Origin: Bacteroidales bacterium
GTDB lineage: Bacteria > Bacteroidota > Bacteroidia > Bacteroidales > UBA10428
Assembly (NCBI GenBank): GCA_016934395.1
Contig: JAFGSZ010000105.1
Coordinates: 1-51,056, forward strand
Reading direction: 5' to 3'
Length of the DNA: 51,056 bases
Below, in pieces: positions 37,701 to 44,069 of the stretch; the stretch's first letter is position 1; each line of letters begins with the position of its first letter. The notes under the pieces are model-generated. The model was not told the DNA's origin. It did not search any database and worked only from the letters and a program-made list of their open reading frames with translations. The position numbers and the translations under genes are program-made.

Positions 37701-39439
37701 GTTGTATTTGCACCAATTGTAAGATCATTTAAAACTGTAAGGTTACTTTGTAATGCTACCTGTTGTGTACCAGCGTTTACAGATTCCGTTAAGGTAAGGT
37801 TCCAAAATGGCGCTGTAGTATTTATTTCAAATTCCGGTTGCCCTCCGGCATCTTCAGTTGGAATCAGGAGCTCAATTGTACCTCCGGTAACATTAATATT
37901 CCCTTCATCACAACCAATATCAATACCATTTGTTGCGGTAGTATTAACAGCGTCAATCTGTATTAATCCGCCAGACATATTAAACGAATAATCACTTTGA
38001 GGTAAAGCAAACACTGCCGAAGAACCACGGCTATCCGATAAATTATTTATATATAATGCTCCACCTGATTGAATATAACTAAATCGTCCTGTTGTATTTG
38101 CTTCTTTCACCTGGGTGGTATAAATTTCCCCGCCTTCTAAAACCAATTTTCCGGGCTCTGCAACATTACTGAAATAGGTAATACCTCCCGTATTGGCAGG
38201 ATTGGTGAATGTACCTGATGAAACCTGTAACGTTCCGTAAATTGTTATACCACGCCAGCCTCCTCCAGTTGTGTGTGTTGATACATCAGCGCCATCAATC
38301 CATAAACGTGCATTGTAGGGTATGTGAAACTCCTGGGGATCTGTACCTGTTCTGAATGCGCCCAATATCGGGATATTTATATTTGATCCCAGTTTTAGGG
38401 TTCCATTATACAGTACCAGGGCAAGACGTTCCCAGCCTCCCGGGCCATCTTCTGGGTCAGCGCCACCAGCTCCTGTAACAGGTCCAAATAAATTAAAATT
38501 AGCCGTATTGGTAGAAATTACTGATAATATGTATGTATCATCCGTACCTTTATCAAGAAAAAAACGATAAAAATCGGTTGTGCCATTACAGGTAAGAATA
38601 TTATCTGTTGCACCACTAAAAATTGCTTTGACTGCACCATTGGTAGCTGCAGTATATATTGCCCCATTGGCAAAATCAATTGTTCCGTTGTTTGTTACAT
38701 CCCCTTTAAATTCGATGGTATGCACTGCATTCCCGGCACCTACAACAATACTTCCATCTGTTTCAACGGTTGTATTACCATTTATTAAAATATTCAGCGC
38801 TGTAGTGGAAGAACCATTATTAATTTGAAATTTTCCCTTATTTATAGTAAGGTTGCCGTTAATGATATAATTGTTAGTTATAATTACTGCATCAGTGGCA
38901 TTATTCAAATTAACCTGAAGGTTATAAAAGGTACGTGCTGAACCTGCAATAAATCCGTTTCCGTTATAAACAACTGTACCCTCACCAAAATCTTCAGTGA
39001 TAAAATGTGATGCATCTCCTGATGGAAAATTATCAGCTGCCAGGTATATAATACCGCCGCCCCTGATTTCAGAAAATGTATGTCCGGTTGTTGTTGTAAT
39101 ATCCAGTTCACCGTTTACAGTAAGAATGGCATTCGTTTTATTATTATTACCAGCCTGGATTGTTATTATTCTTCCGGCCAATATAATAACATTATCGGTT
39201 GCACTTGTTGGTGAGGTTGTGGGTGTATAATTTCCCGGATTGTTTGGTAATGACCCGGAAGGATCAAGTGTCCATATTGCGGGATCATCCCAATTACCAG
39301 CAACCAGAGGATACCAGGTTACAGCATAAATATTAGCGCTAAATACTGCAAGTGTCAGAAATAACAAAAAACCCTTATAATACTTTTTAAGTTTTATATG
39401 GTTTCTAAAAAATAATAATATAATTCTGCTTAGGCTCAA
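31769..39439 (-). CDS. Giant (2556-residue) secreted repetitive surface protein
   Basis: The chain begins at a TTG (no ATG is available) with a long signal peptide ending SANIYA. It contains about three large blocks, each opening with a Gly-Asn-Trp motif (GNWDDPAIW near 48, NGNWNDVT near 946, GNWNTGTIW near 1870). Each continues with beta-helix-like repeats of the type LTVNGELDI / GNFINSGNFTANNNT, and closes with a conserved YP[IV]G-x-x-GKYTP-like module (near 811, 1706 and 2138). Ig/PKD-like domains fill about 2280-2556. The protein stops after RRPETGPAFHISNDNDL with no type A or CHU_C sorting domain. It probably forms an extended extracellular adhesin or fibre exported by the type IX system. 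Three downstream genes (317-residue, CHU_C, PorP/SprF) run in the same direction. Confidence 0.85.
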   Translation of the reverse strand: MSLSRIILLFFRNHIKLKKYYKGFLLFLTLAVFSANIYAVTWYPLVAGNWDDPAIWTLDPSGSLPNNPGNYTPTTSPTSATDNVIILAGRIITIQAGNNNKTNAILTVNGELDITTTTGHTFSEIRGGGIIYLAADNFPSGDASHFITEDFGEGTVVYNGNGFIAGSARTFYNLQVNLNNATDAVIITNNYIINGNLTINKGKFQINNGSSTTALNILINGNTTVETDGSIVVGAGNAVHTIEFKGDVTNNGTIDFANGAIYTAATNGAVKAIFSGATDNILTCNGTTDFYRFFLDKGTDDTYILSVISTNTANFNLFGPVTGAGGADPEDGPGGWERLALVLYNGTLKLGSNINIPILGAFRTGTDPQEFHIPYNARLWIDGADVSTHTTGGGWRGITIYGTLQVSSGTFTNPANTGGITYFSNVAEPGKLVLEGGEIYTTQVKEANTTGRFSYIQSGGALYINNLSDSRGSSAVFALPQSDYSFNMSGGLIQIDAVNTTATNGIDIGCDEGNINVTGGTIELLIPTEDAGGQPEFEINTTAPFWNLTLTESVNAGTQQVALQSNLTVLNDLTIGANTTLETKGFDVKIGGDLIIEDGGVYDHNNNTTYFIGADNSSIIIENTATPSDLVFYNLYIEKDKLGTSSFYSVELQSPGRSETPGVAANTAITILNDLTIRRGSLNTYRYTIEQNGDIEIIDGEILADGTNPGRIELTGGTGQHTLKGSTSKEQSFGHIELNDGNGVILLSNVNCTDVTLTNGMFDLDIYNLTVTNNISGYTNARYFRSAGNASDGGLTLEFTLSGTYGANTSVAFYPVGVTGKYTPGEIFIDNYTFGSAVSGSVQVNPVNAYHPATRNPVNVLAYYWMSEETGFSSVPAANVYYRFTYSSNVPNNFREHVLFNNSWLDANSGINGSPILEYKENTFGFIDGEFAAGQNGEFNNRRILYSRKNGNWNDVTVGNPMWEDEVGTLIENAGNLPAGSDIVVVRNGNRVNVPSGVNPTVAELEFDHDTAVSHGIEDLPRVQVDVNNTATFIKVTGTGIFTEWINNVNDPVIIGDFGDFANQKYSWFLYVASADSVTLPSTPAVYPNVMTEGWNNSLTFPVDITINYNLNPRGRSTLLLNNGVAGDIYVGGNVWIGDWEWGKIEFPSTGNNRILTIGGNLDFTQSVTAPTNDRTIYVNNSTPSSLEHQLIIGGDIIQGVGIIDLYNGAGTANNTILTIDGESNSEFTKTAAEITDLYRLEIDKLEGYSFTCNNDFTLSGPTNGATKALELISGDLIILGSSTDITLTSGGANFKIPSGTSLSVSNAIVRATGTNSGIYLDGLMEVGDNSQWLLNGGTNNFIEYSASGNAEIQVEQGTLIVGSQIRRNTLTTEGILNFSQNNANSTVIIGETDAPENRRGVFEILNAGSEFTQVADASITIVHSQTTPAFPSLYLDPESSSLGSGSGFVFGNSSTLAANKDMGIYSTIDLKNITLDNSGSNSPSLTMWTVPLTITENLNIGSGTTFDANGLNLYVNGNFINSGNFTANNNTTYLNGTSDQRIVGNTNFYNLIKSSNNTLSLAAAGADITVQNDLQLLGGTLRDSSNTVYISGDCFSDATHIYGGAGDGIDFNGSFEQQLSGSGTFGKITISNNVTVPLGNDLTITDNLKMNGGVFTIGKNLLTLNLGAVIEETVAFSSSNMIQTNISFTDKGVKKVLPSGASSFVYPIGSGGKYTPVTMIIDANGNSSGSITVKAADEMHPSIQEDAEAPNPEIVDADNVLQYHWSMDANGISGFDGTVNMKYNPADVRVTSPYDIYDYITARLLNDGSGEWNKYDDTTKFDESSETLIFEFEGVPDEEISGDYTAGVDGSWFNGAIPDNVPEYETNTTGNWNTGTIWTPNVTGGPRGAIAKINLTHEVTATANYISSYTTEIQGTLKLNSTFGHRLGLVKGQGLMYLEREAIPAGVYDAFFSAAGGTIEFGGTTNFNILSSYPQVNNLKLSGTGDRKLSDANLNVLGNLTIDGTSGLKFINLYNRKIDIKGNLTLGTGAFSAGTGSNAIVELSGISLQTITGNFTGTNAAFNILKVNNVSGINLSGNVDINNQLTLTNGRINPGGNTLRIGLTGIISPASGSSSSYVNGKLTKVLTASGTTNFIYPIGKNGNPGKIEARSVTAFSGSGDVSAEYFFDNPTNAGYTTTSIGAGIGTVSQTEYWHFQAPTNAQSKLRFTLDGSSDVANAATDINTLRIVAWNGSQWVQVGGTPTITGTATSGTVTATADINCNSYQYFTLGTTETITLATGSIITGDATICEGESVNILVSLTGTANWTVYYSDGTSDYSDATSTSPLTITVSPVTTTTYTLDSITDNNGTGILVGDQDIIITVNPKPAAGLVNSSTGNEICEGEEVIFTGSGGSNYNFQLNNSSVQNSTLVTYTTSSLVDNDEVFVVVTTSSGCIDTSAITTITVNTVPAPAIISTDTIVCENALGSYSTAITGNSFVWSVTGGVIDSGQNTNAISVTWDTVTPVGTISNTGIVIVTETTPAPASCATVTPDFEVTVFRRPETGPAFHISNDNDL

Positions 39440-39998
39440 AACTTTTTATATTAGTTTAATAATCAGGTGGTCAGATCGACTGATAAGTAAGTTGGTTGGT
39501 CTGTTTTTCAGAAATACAATCTTGGGTATAAATTTTATCATACGCACTAATTCAACAAATCATCAATGACCTTAACGAAAATCATCGTTTTCAGGTTACA
39601 TTTGATAAGTTTGGTATCAGGGTTTATTGATGAAAATTAAAATAATTTTGACGAGCAGTAAACTCCAAGTTATTAACATTGGTTATAAATTACACTCCCT
39701 TAGTGCATTAACGTGCTGAATTTCAAGATAAATAAAGAAACCTAATTTTAATCTTATTTGTAATGAAATATTTTTATAAACTCGGTTACATCTAATGTAA
39801 AACATCCGATATAGCAGTTTTAAAATTAACCTATTGTAATTGTGAAAAACAATCAAATTAAAATAGTACTATTTAGTTGCATTCATGAAATGAACAGTTG
39901 TTCTTAGACTAATACATATAAAGCATCAGATGATACTGAAGTATCAGGAAAGTATTGAAAATTTAAAATAAAAAATTGTAATAAGTTTATTCCTTGAT
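39440..39998. other. Long intergenic region upstream of the giant surface protein gene
   Basis: This 559-base stretch has no supported gene. It must contain the promoter of the surface-protein cluster, but no exact TAnnTTTG could be placed. Two small inverted repeats are visible: GAAAA/TTTTC around 39577-39592, and the palindrome TGATACT-GA-AGTATCA at 39931-39946 near the end of pntB. Nothing else was recognised. Confidence 0.5.
39931..39946. promoter_or_regulatory. Short palindrome TGATACT-GA-AGTATCA
   Basis: This is a perfect 7-bp inverted repeat with a 2-base centre, about 53 bases past the pntB stop. It could be an operator or part of a weak terminator; no T-run follows on the minus strand. 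Confidence 0.3.
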
Positions 39999-41414
39999 CT
40001 ATAAACTTTTTATCTCAGTTACCAGTTTCTGGATAGAATCTTTGGCATTTCCAAACAGCATACGGGTTTTATCGTGATAAAAAAGATAATTTTCTATAGC
40101 GGCATATCCTTTCCCCATACCGCGCTTCATAACAATAATATTTTTTGCTTCATGAGCCAGAATAATCGGCATCCCATAAATGGGGCTACCCGGATCGTCG
40201 AGCGCTGCAGGATTAACCACATCGTTAGCTCCTATAACAATTGCAACATCTACATTGGGCATATCGGGATTGATATCATCCATTTCTATTAATTTATCAT
40301 AGGGAACATCAGCTTCTGCGAGCAACACATTCATATGCCCCGGCATTCTTCCTGCTACCGGATGAATGGCGTATTTAACTTCTACTCCTTTATCCGATAA
40401 CATACGGTCCATTTCACTGCAAATATGCTGTGCCTGTGCAGCAGCTAATCCATAACCCGGAATTATTACCACCTTTTGAGAATAACTTAATAATACCGCT
40501 GCATCACTGAGTGATATTTCTTTAATGGTACCTATCTCTTTATTTGCAGCAACACCTGCCCCACCGCCAAAAGCGCCAATTATAACATTTAACAACGATC
40601 GGTTCATTGCCCGGCACATTAACAACGTAAGAATTGTACCCGCAGCACCCACAAGAATCCCGCCTAATATCATGGCCTGATTCTGATAAATAAATCCTGC
40701 CATTGCAGCAGCAATACCTGTAAACGAATTTAATAATGAAATTACTACGGGCATATCTGCACCGCCAATGGGCATAACAAATGTAATTCCGTATATAAGA
40801 GACAACGCTAATAATGCGTATATCCATCCTTGGGATGGTTCGGTTGCAAAAATTAAATACACAGTTATTCCGGCAATGATGGCAAGAAATAATAAATTAA
40901 TATAGGTCATAATGGGAGAAAAGATATCCCCGACTTTACCATCGAGTTTTCCATAGGCAATCATACTTCCGCTAAAGGCAACACTTCCAATTATCAATCC
41001 GAGAAGTGTAACTAACACAGATGTGTTATTGGGATTTGAAAATTCCATAAGGGCAACGAGAGCTGACGCGGCTCCTCCGGTGGCATTATAAAAAGAAACC
41101 AGTTGGGGCATTGCAGTCATTTTAATTTTTCGGGCAATTATTGCGCCGATAATGGTCCCTATAGTTATTGTAATAATTATTAAAATTATATTTGGAAGCG
41201 CTATATGTTCCCCGTTGTTATTTCTGTGAAATATTAATGTGGTAATCATTGCCAGTAACATACCCGCTGCTGCCCAAAGGTTCCCTCTTTTTGCACTTTC
41301 GGGATGACTTAATAATTTTAACCCGATAACAAACAAAATTGCAGCTATTAGGTAACTTAATTCAAGAATTACATCACCACCGGTAACTCCTATTTGCTCT
41401 ATAATATTATTCAC
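39999..41414 (-). CDS. pntB: Proton-translocating NAD(P) transhydrogenase subunit beta
   Basis: The 471-residue product has an N-terminal membrane domain of about eight or nine helices (about 15-270, including QLVSFYNATGGAASALVALMEF-like PntB sequence) and the soluble NADP(H)-binding domain III at about 300-471 (IIPGYGLAAAQAQH, HPVAGRMPGHMNVLLAEADV, GANDVVNPAA, RGMGKGYAAIENYLF). With the alpha subunits it couples hydride transfer from NADH to NADP+ to inward proton flow across the cytoplasmic membrane. Translation appears to start at a GTG (41414). It is the last gene of a three-gene unit in the order pntAA-pntAB-pntB, with 50 bases to the preceding gene. Confidence 0.95.
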   Translation of the reverse strand: MNNIIEQIGVTGGDVILELSYLIAAILFVIGLKLLSHPESAKRGNLWAAAGMLLAMITTLIFHRNNNGEHIALPNIILIIITITIGTIIGAIIARKIKMTAMPQLVSFYNATGGAASALVALMEFSNPNNTSVLVTLLGLIIGSVAFSGSMIAYGKLDGKVGDIFSPIMTYINLLFLAIIAGITVYLIFATEPSQGWIYALLALSLIYGITFVMPIGGADMPVVISLLNSFTGIAAAMAGFIYQNQAMILGGILVGAAGTILTLLMCRAMNRSLLNVIIGAFGGGAGVAANKEIGTIKEISLSDAAVLLSYSQKVVIIPGYGLAAAQAQHICSEMDRMLSDKGVEVKYAIHPVAGRMPGHMNVLLAEADVPYDKLIEMDDINPDMPNVDVAIVIGANDVVNPAALDDPGSPIYGMPIILAHEAKNIIVMKRGMGKGYAAIENYLFYHDKTRMLFGNAKDSIQKLVTEIKSL

Positions 41415-41464
41415 TTGATTATATTTTAAATGTTGATTTGTTGATCAGTTCTTGCGTTGTTGTA

Positions 41465-41791
41465 TTAATTTGAATTTTTTCTCTTCTTTTTTTTAAACAT
41501 TTCCAGCATACGGTCAGTAACCACAAAACCTCCGGCTACGTTTAGTGTTCCGAAAAGAACAGCTAAAATTCCCAAAATCATATTTAAAGAGATCCCCGAT
41601 AAATCGGCATGTCCAAGAAGAATTATACCGCCTATAATTATAACCCCGCTAATAGCATTTGCCCCTGACATTAGTGGTGTATGCAACACTGAGGGAACAT
41701 TTGAAATCACCTCAATCCCTAAAAACACAGATAATACAATAATAAATATCGGCCCTTTATAGGTGTAAAAAAATATAAGAATATCTTCCAT
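41465..41791 (-). CDS. pntAB: NAD(P) transhydrogenase alpha subunit, membrane part
   Basis: The 108-residue protein corresponds to the membrane domain that in E. coli is fused to the C-terminus of PntA. It has three hydrophobic helices and the family motif SNVPSVLHTPLMSGANAISG (about 30-50), followed by GTLNVAGGFVVTDRMLEMFKKK. The split into separate alpha-1 and alpha-2 chains is as in Rhodospirillum rubrum. It lies 11 bases after the alpha-1 gene and 50 bases before pntB. The Lys/Arg-rich end (KKKKRKNSN) is cytoplasmic. Confidence 0.95.
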   Translation of the reverse strand: MEDILIFFYTYKGPIFIIVLSVFLGIEVISNVPSVLHTPLMSGANAISGVIIIGGIILLGHADLSGISLNMILGILAVLFGTLNVAGGFVVTDRMLEMFKKKKRKNSN

Positions 41792-41802
41792 AATTTTTGT
41801 TC

Positions 41803-42927
41803 TTATTTAATTGTGTTTTTTACCCTTTCATTCATAATTTCACCATTATGAGTGAGGCAGGTACCTTTAATAATTTCGTCTTCAAAATTAAGATTTAGTT
41901 CACCCTTTTCAGAGATCATAAGTTTTAAAAAGTTAAAAACATTTTTAGCAAACATAGCGCTGGCATCACCAGGCATGTCTGAAGGATAATCGGAATTACC
42001 AATAATAGTAACTTTGTTATGGACTATTATTTTAGCATTCTGAGTAAGCTCACAGTTACCCCCAGTTGAAGCTGCCAGATCAACAATTACCGATCCGGCT
42101 TTCATTCCTTCAACCGTCGCTTTTTTTACTAACACAGGAGCTTTTTTCCCGGGAATTTGAGCGGTACAAATCACTACATCTGATTTTAAAGCATGACTTT
42201 GTATTAATTCGCCCTGTTTCTTTTTATATTCTTCACTTTGCTCTACAGCATATCCTCCTGCGGCAGCATCTTCGGCAGCGCCTTCTACTTCAACAAATTT
42301 TCCGCCAAGGCTTTTAACTTCTTCTTTAACGGCTGATCGAACATCAAATACTTCTACCACAGATCCCAGTTTTCTGGATATTGCCAGCGCCTGTAATCCG
42401 GCAACTCCTGCTCCTAAAATTAAAACCTTTGCAGGCTTTATTGTTCCGGCAGCTGACATAAACATCGGGAAAAACCTTGGTAAATGAAATGCTGCATCCA
42501 ATACGGCCTTATACCCTGCAACAGTAGCCTGCGATGATAATATATCCATAGATTGCGCCCTGGAAATTCTGGGTACCAGTTCCATGCTAAAAGAAGTAAG
42601 CTGTTTTTTTACTAACTCTTTAACCGCTCCGGAATCTGTGAAAGGTTGTAAAGTACCTAAAACTACCTGTCCCTTTTTAAGGGATTTGATTTCCTCCGGA
42701 GAAAATGAATTCACCTTCAGTAAAATATCCGATTGATCTAAAATTGTTTTGGCATCTTTAGTTTCTGCCCCGGAATTTTTATAATCAGAATCGTAATAAT
42801 ATGCAGCATCCCCTGCACCCTTCTCTATAAAAACCTGAGTTCCAAGATTCACGAGTAATTTGATAATTTCCGGAGTTAGCACAACACGTTTTTCCGGAGC
42901 TTTTTCTTTAAGAATTCCTATTATCAT
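41803..42927 (-). CDS. pntAA: NAD(P) transhydrogenase alpha subunit, NAD-binding part
   Basis: The 374-residue soluble subunit (domain I) resembles alanine dehydrogenase and binds NAD(H). Visible signatures are EKRVVLTPE near the start, the SRAQSMD loop (122-128) that corresponds to the conserved RQD region contacting the nicotinamide, the Rossmann motif GAGVAGLQA at 172-180, and VEGMKAGSVIVDLAASTGGNCE. It works at the membrane with the two downstream subunits to make NADPH from NADH at the expense of the proton gradient. It is the first gene of the unit, divergent from the nfnA-like gene across 281 bases. Confidence 0.95.
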   Translation of the reverse strand: MIIGILKEKAPEKRVVLTPEIIKLLVNLGTQVFIEKGAGDAAYYYDSDYKNSGAETKDAKTILDQSDILLKVNSFSPEEIKSLKKGQVVLGTLQPFTDSGAVKELVKKQLTSFSMELVPRISRAQSMDILSSQATVAGYKAVLDAAFHLPRFFPMFMSAAGTIKPAKVLILGAGVAGLQALAISRKLGSVVEVFDVRSAVKEEVKSLGGKFVEVEGAAEDAAAGGYAVEQSEEYKKKQGELIQSHALKSDVVICTAQIPGKKAPVLVKKATVEGMKAGSVIVDLAASTGGNCELTQNAKIIVHNKVTIIGNSDYPSDMPGDASAMFAKNVFNFLKLMISEKGELNLNFEDEIIKGTCLTHNGEIMNERVKNTIK

Positions 42928-43162
42928 TTTATTTAATTGGTTTCGGTTATTTTTAACACACGGTTAACAATTTTGTTCTTTAAAAACTAATAATTAATTT
43001 ATTGCTTTCACTAATCCCGGTCATAAAAGAAAAGCAAAGTTAATTCCGTTTTAATTTGTAACAATTTTAAATTATATATTAAATTACAATATATTTTGCT
43101 ATAAATCAAATATTTAAATAGCACTCCGTAAAACACTTAATATATATATGCTTTCTAAATTT

Positions 43163-43170
43163 TATTTTTG
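43163..43170 (+). promoter_or_regulatory. Putative -7 element (TATTTTTG) of the nfnAB unit
   Basis: TATTTTTG matches TAnnTTTG and lies 38 bases before the nfnA ATG. No clear -33 sequence accompanies it. Confidence 0.45.
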
Positions 43171-43208
43171 AGACTTTTTTAAGTATTGTTATAGAAACAT
43201 TACAATTG

Positions 43209-44036
43209 ATGAATAAAATAATTGATAAAGTTAACTTTTCAGAAAATGTGGTTAAGCTGGTTATCGAAGCGCCAGATATTGCACAAAAACGCAAAGCAGG
43301 GCATTTTGTAATTGTTAAAATTGGTGAAAAAGGCGAAAGAATACCACTGACTATTTCACAGGCAGACCCGGAGAAAGGTACGATTACCCTGGTAATCCAA
43401 AAAGTAGGTGTTACATCTCATAAAGTATGTAATCTCAATCCGGGAGATTTAATAACAGATGTAGTTGGCCCTCTGGGGCAGGCTACACACATTCATAATT
43501 CAGGAACTATATTATGTGCCGGAGGAGGTGTGGGTATTGCCCCGCTTTTACCCATTGTGGAAGCCATGAAAAAAGCCGGAAACAGAATTGTTACCGTATT
43601 GGCAGCCAGAAATAAAGAACTTATTATACTTGAAGATCAGATACGTGCCTATTCTGATGAAGTGATCATTATGACCGATGATGGTTCGCATGGAAATAAA
43701 GGCCTGGTTACCCATGGTATGGAAGAAGTAATTAAACGTGAAAAAGTCAATGAAGCAATTGCCATTGGTCCGGCCATTATGATGAAGTTTGCTTCTTTGC
43801 TTACCAAAAAATACAACATCCCCACCGTGGCCAGTTTAAATACTATTATGGTAGATGGTACGGGAATGTGCGGCGCCTGCCGTGTAACCGTGGGTGATAA
43901 AACTAAATTTGTATGTGTTGATGGACCCGAATTTGATGCACACCAGGTAGATTTTGATGAGCTTTTGTTGCGACTGGGCGCTTATAAAAATGAAGAAAAA
44001 CAAGCCTACGAGCAATATCTTGAGACTTTAAATTAA
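43209..44036 (+). CDS. nfnA: NfnA-type FAD/[2Fe-2S] subunit of NADH-dependent ferredoxin:NADP+ oxidoreductase
   Basis: The ATG at 43209 (not the TTG three bases earlier) gives 275 residues. It is an FNR/PyrK-like flavoprotein: an FAD-binding part with RIPLTISQAD, the NAD-binding motif GGGVGIAPLLPI near 100, and a C-terminal [2Fe-2S] site VDGTGMCGACRV...FVC (Asp216, Cys221, Cys224, Cys236). Asp in place of the first Cys of PyrK matches the unusual Asp/3-Cys ligation known for NfnA. With the next gene it would form the electron-bifurcating Nfn complex, coupling NADPH, NAD+ and ferredoxin in the cytoplasm. Sulfide dehydrogenase subunit B is a common alternative label. The stop is 33 bases before nfnB. 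Confidence 0.88.
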   Translation: MNKIIDKVNFSENVVKLVIEAPDIAQKRKAGHFVIVKIGEKGERIPLTISQADPEKGTITLVIQKVGVTSHKVCNLNPGDLITDVVGPLGQATHIHNSGTILCAGGGVGIAPLLPIVEAMKKAGNRIVTVLAARNKELIILEDQIRAYSDEVIIMTDDGSHGNKGLVTHGMEEVIKREKVNEAIAIGPAIMMKFASLLTKKYNIPTVASLNTIMVDGTGMCGACRVTVGDKTKFVCVDGPEFDAHQVDFDELLLRLGAYKNEEKQAYEQYLETLN

Positions 44037-44069
44037 TTGTTTACATTTTCAAATTTCTGAAATTTTACA

